Below, in pieces: positions 17,012-24,570 of a DNA stretch of 64,000 nucleotides (position 1 is its first letter; every line of letters begins with the position of its first letter). Below the pieces are notes generated by a model. That model saw only the letters and a list, made by a program, of their open reading frames with translations, did no database searches and was not told the DNA's origin. The stretch lies in NCBI RefSeq assembly GCF_029962485.1, contig NZ_CP073639.1:744001-808000 (forward strand), written 5' to 3'. The DNA is from Burkholderia cepacia (GTDB lineage: Bacteria; Pseudomonadota; Gammaproteobacteria; Burkholderiales; Burkholderiaceae). The translations under genes were made by a program, and so were the position numbers.

Positions 17012-18403
17012 TCAATTCATCGACAGCGTCGGTGCCGGGCGCGTGAAGCCGCGCGTCAGCCACACGAGCTGGCAGAGTCCGAGCACGAGCCAGCCGATGC
17101 CGACGTAGAACGTCTGGCGCGACAGTCCCGACCAGAGCCACACGTTCATCGCGAAGCCGATCGCCGGCATCACGCCGAACGTGATCCAGCCCGCGAAGCG
17201 GCGATGCTCGGGCCGGCCCAGATAGCTGCGCATCACACACAGATTCACGATCGCGAACGCGACGAGCGCACCGAAACTGATCATCGTCGACGCGAGATCG
17301 AGCGTGATGAACAGCGCGGACAGCGACACGACGCCGACCGCGAGCGTCGCGCGCACCGGCGTGCGCAGCCGCGCATGCAAGTGGCCGAATACGCATTCGG
17401 GCAGCACGCGGTCGCGGCCCATCGCAAACAACACGCGCGTCACGCTCGCCTGCCCGGCCATCGCGCTCGCGAAGCAGCCGGCCACATACACGGCGACGAA
17501 GAACGCCGACAGCGTGCCGCCGCCGATGCGCCGCATCAGGTCGAGGCTGGCCGAATCGAGATCCTTGAATGCGTGCCAGTCGGGAAACACCACTTGCCCG
17601 ACATACGCGATCAGCATGAACAGCAGGCCGCTCGCCAGCGTGCACAGCAGGATCGCGCGCGGCACCGTGCGCCGCGGCTCGCGCGTCTCCTCCGACAGCG
17701 TGGTGACCGCATCGAAGCCGAGGAACGACAGGCACAGGATCGCGGAGCCCGCGAAGATCGCGCGCGCATCGCCCGACGACGGCAATGCGACCGCCATCGA
17801 CAGCCCTTCGCCTGCCGCGACGCGCGCCGATGCGATGACGAAGATCGCGATGAACACGAGCTGGCTCGCGATCAGGATCAGGTTCACGCGGTTGACGAGC
17901 CGGATGCCGACGATGTTCAGCCCGGTGATCAGCGCGATGCTGCCGACGATCCACACGCTGGCCGGCACGCCGGGGACAATCTGCTTCATGTAGATGCCGA
18001 TCGCGAGGTAGCTGATCATCGGGATGAACAGGTAATCCATCAGCAAGGCCCAGCCGACGATGAAGCCGGCCGACGTGCCGAAATTGCGGCTCGCGAACGT
18101 GTAGGCGGAACCGGCGCTCGGCATCAGCCGCGCCATGTGGCCGTAGCTGCGCGCGGTGAACAGCATCGCGACCAGCGTGACCGCATACGCGGCCGTCAGA
18201 TGCCCGTTCGTCTCGCTCGTGACGAGGCCGTAGGTCGTGAACACCGTCATCGGCAGCATGTACGCGAGGCCGAAGATCACGAGCGTCGAGAGGCCGAGCA
18301 GGTGCGGCTTGCGGCGTTCGTCCGGGTCGCCCCGATGCGCGGGCGCGCCGACATCATGCGTCGCGGCGGCGAATGCGGTTCGACCTGGCCTGTCGTTGTC
18401 CAT
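17012..18403 (-). CDS. APC-family amino acid/amine permease
   Basis: 463 residues with about twelve hydrophobic segments, the size and pattern of the amino acid-polyamine-organocation superfamily. A charged N-terminal tail (about 30 residues) precedes segment 1 (GLSTLVIFGLAYMLPM). The conserved APC loop after segment 2 appears as MPSAGSAYTFASRNFG, and FLGFDAVTTLSEETREPRR matches the motif between segments 6 and 7. It should import an amine or amino acid by proton symport. It heads the operon with the aminotransferase and dehydrogenase, and diverges from the AraC-type regulator 250 bases away, its likely controller. Confidence 0.9.
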   Translation of the reverse strand: MDNDRPGRTAFAAATHDVGAPAHRGDPDERRKPHLLGLSTLVIFGLAYMLPMTVFTTYGLVTSETNGHLTAAYAVTLVAMLFTARSYGHMARLMPSAGSAYTFASRNFGTSAGFIVGWALLMDYLFIPMISYLAIGIYMKQIVPGVPASVWIVGSIALITGLNIVGIRLVNRVNLILIASQLVFIAIFVIASARVAAGEGLSMAVALPSSGDARAIFAGSAILCLSFLGFDAVTTLSEETREPRRTVPRAILLCTLASGLLFMLIAYVGQVVFPDWHAFKDLDSASLDLMRRIGGGTLSAFFVAVYVAGCFASAMAGQASVTRVLFAMGRDRVLPECVFGHLHARLRTPVRATLAVGVVSLSALFITLDLASTMISFGALVAFAIVNLCVMRSYLGRPEHRRFAGWITFGVMPAIGFAMNVWLWSGLSRQTFYVGIGWLVLGLCQLVWLTRGFTRPAPTLSMN

Positions 18404-18654
18404 GCTGTCCTCACGTCGGTGGCGTTCATGACCTCAACACGCGTGCGTCCGGCGCTGCCGGCGAAGCACGACTGGAAGAAAGTGTGGTGCGCCAAAAAAT
18501 CGAGGACGAATGAGAAATGCGGACGTAATCGAGGGATATTTTCGGACACGATGTCGTGCATCGCACCGTCCGGCCCTGCATGCTGCTGTGCCGCACTGGC
18601 ATTTTGCGGACATTCCGGCTATGTTCTACGCGACCCCGTCACCGTATCGGCATC

Positions 18655-19749
18655 ATGGACAGCCGCTCCCAACGAAACCAGAGCCGTGCCGAGCGCAGCC
18701 TGCGCACGTCGCTCGGCCTCGCGCGCCCGGCCGGGCGCCAGGAGGATATTCCGGCCACCGTCCACGCGATCGCGGTTGCGCTGGACGAGTGCCGCGTGCG
18801 GCACGTCGACGGCGCCGCGCTGCTCGAAGGCACGGGGCTTGGCGCGGACGAAGTCGCGTCGCCGAACCTGCACGTGAATCGCGGCCAGGAGCAGCGTTGC
18901 TTCCGCAACCTGCTGCGCTGCAGCGGCGTACCGTCGATCGGGCTGTCGATCGGCGCGCGGCTGCACGTGTCGACGCTCGGCCTCGCCGGCTACGCGATGC
19001 TGATCAGCGGCTCCGTGATGCAGGCGTTCCGCTGCATGGGGCAATTTCCGCTGTTCATGGGACTGTATTTCGACGTACGTATCGATACGCACGCGGATGG
19101 CATGAGCGTGACCATCGGCCGCTACAACGGCGAACCCGATCTCGAGGGATTCCAGGTCGACATGTGCCTGTCGAGCCTGCGGCTGATCGTGTCCGACCTC
19201 GTCGGCAAACCGGTGTGGCCGGAACAGGTGCAGCTCGCGCGACGCACGCCGCGCAATGCGGCCGACTACACGCGCCACTTCGCCTGTCCGGTCGCGTTCA
19301 ATGCGGCCGACAACCGGCTCGTGTTCACGTCCGTGAACGGCACGGAAGCGCCGCGTCTCGCGAACGAAGTCAGCTTCAATGCGCTGCATGGCCAGTGCGA
19401 AGTGCTCGAACGACAGTGGGCCGCGTCGGTCGGCACGCGCTTCGCCGATCGCGCGAAGGAGCTGATGGCGCGCGACCTCGCGCGCTTCAAGTCGATGACG
19501 TCGCTCGCGAGCGCGCTGCACCTGACGGAGCGCACGCTGCGCAGGCGGCTCGACAAGGACGGCATCACGTTCCAGTCGCTGCTCGACGAAGTGCGTCATG
19601 ACGAGGCGGCGCGGATGCTCGACGACCACACGCTGACGGTCGCGGCGATCGCCGAGCGGCTCGGCTACAGCGAGCCGCGCAGCTTCCGTCACGCGTACCG
19701 GCGCTGGACGGGAAAGACGCCGCGCGCGGACGCCGACATCGACACGTAA
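18655..19749 (+). CDS. AraC-family transcriptional regulator
   Basis: 364 residues from the ATG at 18655. Residues 30-230 match the arabinose-binding-like N-terminal domain found in longer AraC regulators (HVNRGQEQRCFRNLLRCSG and GYAMLISGSVMQAF). Residues 260-355 carry the double helix-turn-helix: SLASALHLTERTLRRRLDKDG for the first, then TVAAIAERLGYSEPRSFRHAYRRWTGKTP, the classic AraC signature. The gene diverges from the permease/aminotransferase/dehydrogenase operon, so it most likely activates that operon in response to the substrate. Further upstream in-frame ATGs exist, but sequence before 18655 has the low-quality character of untranslated DNA. Confidence 0.88.
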   Translation: MDSRSQRNQSRAERSLRTSLGLARPAGRQEDIPATVHAIAVALDECRVRHVDGAALLEGTGLGADEVASPNLHVNRGQEQRCFRNLLRCSGVPSIGLSIGARLHVSTLGLAGYAMLISGSVMQAFRCMGQFPLFMGLYFDVRIDTHADGMSVTIGRYNGEPDLEGFQVDMCLSSLRLIVSDLVGKPVWPEQVQLARRTPRNAADYTRHFACPVAFNAADNRLVFTSVNGTEAPRLANEVSFNALHGQCEVLERQWAASVGTRFADRAKELMARDLARFKSMTSLASALHLTERTLRRRLDKDGITFQSLLDEVRHDEAARMLDDHTLTVAAIAERLGYSEPRSFRHAYRRWTGKTPRADADIDT

Positions 19750-20298
19750 CGCCGCTCGCGCATTCCGTTTCGGAACGACGGCGCCGCCTGATAGTTTGGA
19801 ATTCGAATCATTTTAACGAAGACCGATGGCGTCATCGATCTCGATGCCGTCACACGATCGCGTGCCTCGCCCGAGGTAGACGCGTTCTTTTGATTGCTCT
19901 ATACTCGCCCCAACTTCATCACAAAACGCATGATCTCGTGCGCAACGTGATGCCATTTCGCACTTTGTTGCGCATGCATCCGTTTCGCCACGTCAAAGGG
20001 GCCACCGGTCCCAGCGGTTGGCGTCAAGCCGCCCGCATCCATGCCGTCTTCACTCGACGGCGCCCTGCTCGAACGCGCCTCGCCGTTACGGCGCCGCCGG
20101 GCTGAACCTGACAATCAGACGAACGCAGCATCGCGTTCACCCGACCGCCAGCCGCACATCCGTGCAGCCGGCAGCACTGTATCCGTCAGTTCAATCGCGG
20201 CCATGCCGGGATCACGAACTTCCATCGCGACGCCATCCGGCGTCATCGCGGCGCGCGCCTGCGCGCGTGCCGCACCGGGATTGAGGAGGCGTATCTTC
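19750..20298. other. Intergenic region, leader of the osmoprotectant transporter operon
   Basis: About 550 bases. A strong ribosome-binding site (GAGGAGG, 20283-20289) precedes the first transporter gene. A TATACT box is visible near 19900, but I see no well-spaced -35 element. The open frame running in from 20041 lacks conserved character before 20299. No RNA gene or strong hairpin was recognised; a long leader is possible. Confidence 0.4.
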
Positions 20299-21015
20299 AT
20301 GACTCGACGCACTGTCCAGCTGGTGGGCAGCCTGATAGCCATCATCGCAGTCGGTTGGGCATTGGCGCGCGGTATCGGCGCCGACACATTCCACCAGCGC
20401 GCGGACGATCTCGCCTACTACGCGGGCCAGCACATGCTGCTGGTCGTCTACTCGATGACGCTCGCGATCGTCGTGGGCGTACCGGCCGGCGTGCTGCTCA
20501 GCCGGCCGCGATTTCAGCATCAGGCCGAGCGCTTCATGCAGGTCTTCAACATCGGCAACACGATCCCGTCACTGGCCGTGCTGGCCATCGCGCTCGGCAT
20601 CTTCGGCATCGGCGACGTGCCCGCGATCGTCGCGCTGTTCCTCGCGTCGCTGCTACCCATCACGCGCAATGCGTACGAAGGCATGAAGAACGTGCCGGCC
20701 GCGCTGCGCGAAGCGGCCAAGGGCATCGGCATGACAGGCTGGCAATCGCTGGTTCGCGTCGAATTGCCCGATGCGCTGCCGATCATCGTCGGCGGCGTGC
20801 GCACCGCGCTCGCGATCAACGTCGGGACGGCGCCGCTCGCCTACCTGATCGGCGCGGACAGCCTCGGCTCGCTGATCTTCCCCGGCATCTACCTCGACAA
20901 CCAGCCGCTGCTGCTGCTCGGCGCATCGCTCACCGCGATCCTCGCGCTCGTGCTGGACGGCATCGTCGCGGCCGGCAGCCGCCACTGGCTCGCGCGCCAC
21001 GGAGGTGCGGCATGA
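20299..21015 (+). CDS. Osmoprotectant-type ABC transporter permease (first)
   Basis: 238 residues from the ATG at 20299, ten bases after GAGGAGG. An N-terminal transmembrane helix is followed by a BPD-transporter permease domain of five to six helices. The cytoplasmic EAA loop reads ALREAAKGIGMTGWQSLVRVELPDALPIIVGG, matching ProW/OpuCB/OsmW-type permeases. It pairs with the second permease downstream to form the channel for glycine betaine, choline or similar compatible solutes. Its stop overlaps the binding-protein start (ATGA at 21012). It is somewhat longer than the second permease because of the extra N-terminal segment. Confidence 0.9.
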   Translation: MTRRTVQLVGSLIAIIAVGWALARGIGADTFHQRADDLAYYAGQHMLLVVYSMTLAIVVGVPAGVLLSRPRFQHQAERFMQVFNIGNTIPSLAVLAIALGIFGIGDVPAIVALFLASLLPITRNAYEGMKNVPAALREAAKGIGMTGWQSLVRVELPDALPIIVGGVRTALAINVGTAPLAYLIGADSLGSLIFPGIYLDNQPLLLLGASLTAILALVLDGIVAAGSRHWLARHGGAA

Positions 21016-21923
21016 CGCTCCATCGCACGTTTCGATCGCTCGCCCGCCTGTGCGCGGCCGGTGCATTGTGCTTCGCGGCCGGCACGCCGGCATTCGCCGC
21101 GAAGCTCGTGCTGGGCGCGAAGAACTTCACCGAGCAATACGTGCTCGCGGAAGTCACCTCGCAGTACCTGCGCTCGCGCGGCTACGACGTGGAAGTCCGC
21201 TCGGGCCTCGGCAGCACGCTCGTACGCAGCGCGCTGGAGAACGGCCAGTTCGACCTGATGTGGGATTACACGGGCACCGCCGCGCTCGTCTACAACAAGA
21301 TCCAGGACAAGCTCACGCCCGACGAGATGTACCGGCGCGTCAAGGCGCTCGACGTGCCGCGCGGGCTCGTGTGGCTCGACGCGTCGCCGCTCAACGACAC
21401 CTACGCGATCGGCCTGCCGAGCCAGCTCGCGCAGGCCACCGGCATCCGGACCGTGTCGCAGCTCGCCGAGCACCTGAAGACCGATCCGGCCGCAAAGCAC
21501 TACGTGTTCGGCATGGATGCGGAATTCGCGAACCGCCCCGACGGCCTCAAGCCGCTGCTCGCCGCATACGGCATGCAGTTCGGCCGCGCGCAGCTGAAGC
21601 AGATGGATCCGGGGCTCGTCTACACGGCGCTGCACAACAACCAGTTGAAGATCGGCCTCGTCTACACGACCGACGGACGCGTGAAGGGCTTCGGCATCGT
21701 GCCGCTCGAAGACGACAAGCATTTCTTCCCGCCGTACAACGCGACGCCCGTGGTGCGCAAGGACACGCTCGAACGCAACCCGAAACTCGCCGCGCAGCTC
21801 AACGCGCTGTCGGCCGCACTCGACAACGACGTGATGCAGGCCATGGCCAAGGCCGTCGACCTCGACGGCCAGTCGCCGCGCGACGTCGCCGACGCGTTCC
21901 TGCGCACGCATCCGCTACCTTGA
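21012..21923 (+). CDS. Osmoprotectant ABC transporter substrate-binding protein
   Basis: 303 residues with a signal peptide (residues 1-29, ending TPAFAAK). The mature protein starts LVLGAKNFTEQYVLAEV, the hallmark of the OpuAC/OpuBC/OsmX family of quaternary-amine binding proteins. YDVEVRSGLGSTLVRSALENG and FDLMWDYTGTA are also diagnostic; Trp/Tyr residues such as those in MWDYTG form the aromatic box for the quaternary ammonium in this family. Located in the periplasm. It lies between the two permease genes, with a 4-base overlap upstream and a 10-base gap downstream holding AAGGAG. Confidence 0.92.
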   Translation: MTLHRTFRSLARLCAAGALCFAAGTPAFAAKLVLGAKNFTEQYVLAEVTSQYLRSRGYDVEVRSGLGSTLVRSALENGQFDLMWDYTGTAALVYNKIQDKLTPDEMYRRVKALDVPRGLVWLDASPLNDTYAIGLPSQLAQATGIRTVSQLAEHLKTDPAAKHYVFGMDAEFANRPDGLKPLLAAYGMQFGRAQLKQMDPGLVYTALHNNQLKIGLVYTTDGRVKGFGIVPLEDDKHFFPPYNATPVVRKDTLERNPKLAAQLNALSAALDNDVMQAMAKAVDLDGQSPRDVADAFLRTHPLP

Positions 21924-21933
21924 AGGAGACCCG

Positions 21934-22587
21934 ATGAGCGTATTCGACTATCTCGCTTCGAGCTGGCCCGAGCTGCTGCAGCTTACGCTGCAACACATGT
22001 GGCTCGTCGCGATCGCCGTGGGCTGCGCGATCGTCGCGGGCGTGCCGCTCGGCATCCTCATCAATCGCCACGACTGGCTCGCCGGGCCGCTGCTCGGCAT
22101 CGCCACGGTCGTGCTCACGCTGCCGTCCATCGCGCTGTTCGGCCTGATGATCCCGTTCTTCTCGCGCTTCGGCCTGGGCATCGGCGCCGCGCCCGCGATC
22201 ACGGCCGTGTTCCTCTATTCGCTGCTGCCGATCATGCGCAACACGTACCTCGCGCTGCACAACGTCGATGCGGGGATCAAGGAAGCCGGCACCGGCATCG
22301 GCATGACCTCGTGGCAGCGCCTGCGCCTCGTCGATCTGCCGCTGGCGGTGCCCGTGATTCTCGCGGGCGTGCGCACCGCGGTCGTGATGAACATCGGCGT
22401 GATGACGATCGCCGCCGTGGTCGGTGCGGGCGGGCTCGGCACGCTGATCCTGCGCGCGATCGGGCAAAGCAGCATGATGAAACTGCTGGTGGGCGCGGTG
22501 CTCGTGAGCCTGCTCGCGATCGTCGCCGACCGGCTGCTGCAGATGCTGCAGCGCGCATTGACACCGAAGGGAGTGCAGAAGACATGA
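21934..22587 (+). CDS. Osmoprotectant-type ABC transporter permease (second)
   Basis: 217 residues, the standard size for OpuCD/OsmY-type permeases. Five hydrophobic segments and the EAA loop GIKEAGTGIGMTSWQRLRLVDLPLAVPVILAG. The N-terminal YLASSWPELLQLTLQHMW is typical of this group. It forms the heterodimeric channel with the first permease and couples to the ATPase whose gene overlaps its end by 4 bases (ATGA at 22584). Confidence 0.92.
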   Translation: MSVFDYLASSWPELLQLTLQHMWLVAIAVGCAIVAGVPLGILINRHDWLAGPLLGIATVVLTLPSIALFGLMIPFFSRFGLGIGAAPAITAVFLYSLLPIMRNTYLALHNVDAGIKEAGTGIGMTSWQRLRLVDLPLAVPVILAGVRTAVVMNIGVMTIAAVVGAGGLGTLILRAIGQSSMMKLLVGAVLVSLLAIVADRLLQMLQRALTPKGVQKT

Positions 22588-23759
22588 TCGAACTCGACCA
22601 ACTGACCAAGACCTTCACGCGCAAGGACGGCCAGGCCGTACGCGCGGTCGACTCCGTGAGCCTGTCGGTGCCCGAAGGGGAAATCTGCGTGTTCCTCGGC
22701 CCGTCGGGTTGCGGCAAGACCACCACGCTCAAGATGATCAACCGGTTGATCGCCGCCACGTCGGGCCGCGTGCTCATCAACGGCGAGGATACGGCGCAAC
22801 TCGACGCAGTCGACCTGCGGCGCCACATCGGCTACGTGATCCAGCAAATCGGGCTGTTCCCGAACATGACGATCGAGGAGAACATCACCGTCGTGCCGCG
22901 CCTGCTGGGCTGGGACAAGAAGCGCTGCGCCGAGCGCGCACGCGATCTGATGTCGATGGTCGCGCTCGATCCGAAGCTGTACCTGAAACGCTATCCGCGC
23001 GAGCTGTCGGGCGGGCAGCAGCAGCGTGTCGGCGTGATTCGCGCGCTGGCCGCCGATCCGCCCGTGCTGCTGATGGACGAGCCGTTCGGCGCGGTCGATC
23101 CGATCAATCGTGAATCGATCCAGAACGAGTTCTTCCAGATGCAGCGGCAACTGAACAAGACCGTGATCATGGTGAGCCACGATATCGACGAAGCGATCAA
23201 GCTGGGCGACCGTATCGCGGTGTTCCGGCGCGGCCAGCTCGTTCAGTACGATCACCCCGACACGCTGCTCGCGCGCCCGCGCGACGAATTCGTCGCGCAG
23301 TTCGTGGGCCAGGACAGCACGCTCAAGCGCCTGCTGCTCGTGAAGGCCGGCGACGCCGCCACGCAGCCCGAAACGGCGCGCGTCGATACGCCACTCGCGC
23401 ACGCACTCACGGTGATGGACGAAACCGACTGCCGCTACCTGACCGTGCTCGACGACGCGGGCCGCGCGCTCGGCTACGTGACGCGCCGCGCGGCACGCAC
23501 CGGCGGCGGCGTATGCGGCGAACGCGTGACGCCGTTCCCGGCCGGTGTCTCGGCAGACGACAACCTGCGCATCGTGCTGTCGAAGATGTACCAGTACAGC
23601 GCGTCGTGGATGCCTGTGCTCGACCCCGACGGCGTATGGATCGGCGAGGTCACGCAGGATTCGATCGCCGCGTACTTGAGCTCGGGCCGGTCGCGCCGGC
23701 AAACGGGGCAGCCGCCGGGCAGCCCTGCCGATGCGGTCGCGGCCGCCGCGACGCACTGA
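22584..23759 (+). CDS. Osmoprotectant ABC transporter ATPase with CBS domains
   Basis: 391 residues. Walker A GPSGCGKT (39-46), Q-loop in YVIQQIGLFPNM, signature LSGGQQQ (141-147), Walker B VLLMDEP (160-166), switch His in VSHDIDEA. After about residue 260 come two CBS-like modules (ALTVMDETDCRYLTVLDDAG and LSKMYQYSASWMPVLDPDG), as in OpuA/OpuCA-type ATPases where they sense ionic strength. The tail after residue 370 is Ala/Gly/Arg-rich and probably disordered. It powers uptake through the two permeases and ends the operon; a perfect hairpin lies 17 bases behind the stop. Confidence 0.93.
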   Translation: MIELDQLTKTFTRKDGQAVRAVDSVSLSVPEGEICVFLGPSGCGKTTTLKMINRLIAATSGRVLINGEDTAQLDAVDLRRHIGYVIQQIGLFPNMTIEENITVVPRLLGWDKKRCAERARDLMSMVALDPKLYLKRYPRELSGGQQQRVGVIRALAADPPVLLMDEPFGAVDPINRESIQNEFFQMQRQLNKTVIMVSHDIDEAIKLGDRIAVFRRGQLVQYDHPDTLLARPRDEFVAQFVGQDSTLKRLLLVKAGDAATQPETARVDTPLAHALTVMDETDCRYLTVLDDAGRALGYVTRRAARTGGGVCGERVTPFPAGVSADDNLRIVLSKMYQYSASWMPVLDPDGVWIGEVTQDSIAAYLSSGRSRRQTGQPPGSPADAVAAAATH

Positions 23760-23775
23760 TTCGTCGCCCTGATTC

Positions 23776-23801
23776 GGGACGGTGCGCCATCGCACCGTCC
23801 C
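23776..23801 (+). terminator. Terminator-like hairpin after the ABC operon
   Basis: A perfect 11-bp stem, GGGACGGTGCG and CGCACCGTCCC, with a CCAT loop. It follows the ATPase stop closely. There is no T-tract behind it, so it may act as a weak or factor-assisted terminator, or protect the 3' end of the mRNA. Confidence 0.6.
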
Positions 23802-23903
23802 CTGGAAACGAATCGATACCGTGCGCCATCGCGAAAACGTACGATTCCCTTTGACAGCCAAACGGCGCTCGAACGGCCTGCAACACGGGTTGCATTGCCG
23901 TCA

Positions 23904-24293
23904 TCAGGATTGCTTGCACACGTAATTCATGACCAGCGTCTGAATGGAATCGCGCTCGACATAGCGGTAATCGTCCGGGTCTTCGCGCGAAACATGGGTC
24001 TGGCCCGGCTGGGTTCCGGTCATGATCGTCTTGCCCATCGCCCACGTCTTGTTCGCACAGTCGAACGACCAGTCGGACACGATGCTTCGCACTGGAAACG
24101 GCGCCGAGTACCGGCGCGGTTCGGCATAGGCGATCCTGACCGTCACCCACGAATTGAGCGGGCCACGCTGGACGGACGCGGGATCGACATCAAGCCCGAC
24201 AGCCGGACCGGGACCCAGCGTGACCCAGTTCCCGGCCCATGCGCCGTGGGTGGCGAGTGCAATCAATCCCCCCGCGATCCAGCTTCTTTTCAT
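23904..24293 (-). CDS. Exported protein, surface-adhesin E-like
   Basis: 129 residues from the ATG at 24293. Signal peptide MKRSWIAGGLIALATHGAWA, then a compact domain beginning NWVTLGPGPAVGLDVDPASVQR. A W-x-x-L start, a central YSAPFPVRSIVSDWSFDC and an ending Cys near the C-terminus (NYVCKQS) recall the small Adhesin_E family, in which two cysteines form a disulfide; Cys residues in WSFDCANK and NYVCKQS could do so here. Most bacterial members have no tested function. It stands alone between the transporter operon and the divergent fusion-protein gene. Confidence 0.6.
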   Translation of the reverse strand: MKRSWIAGGLIALATHGAWAGNWVTLGPGPAVGLDVDPASVQRGPLNSWVTVRIAYAEPRRYSAPFPVRSIVSDWSFDCANKTWAMGKTIMTGTQPGQTHVSREDPDDYRYVERDSIQTLVMNYVCKQS

Positions 24294-24570
24294 TGTCTTT
24301 CCTTGAATCCCGTCCGGTGAATTCCGGTGGCGTGATTCTACGTGCCGCGCTTGCGCGACGGACGCGCTTCGAAAAAAAACCGCACGCGGAATGCATCCCG
24401 AATCGAATGGAATCGACTCGCGTAGAATGCCCGCAACCATCCACCCGAGCGGGCCGTCCTTCCATTCCACTCGCATCGGCATAACACCAACGAGAGCCGT
24501 GGCATCCGCCGGCGTCGCCGCCCCGATCGGGCGCGCGCGACCGCGACGATCGTCGACCGACGAAGCATTC

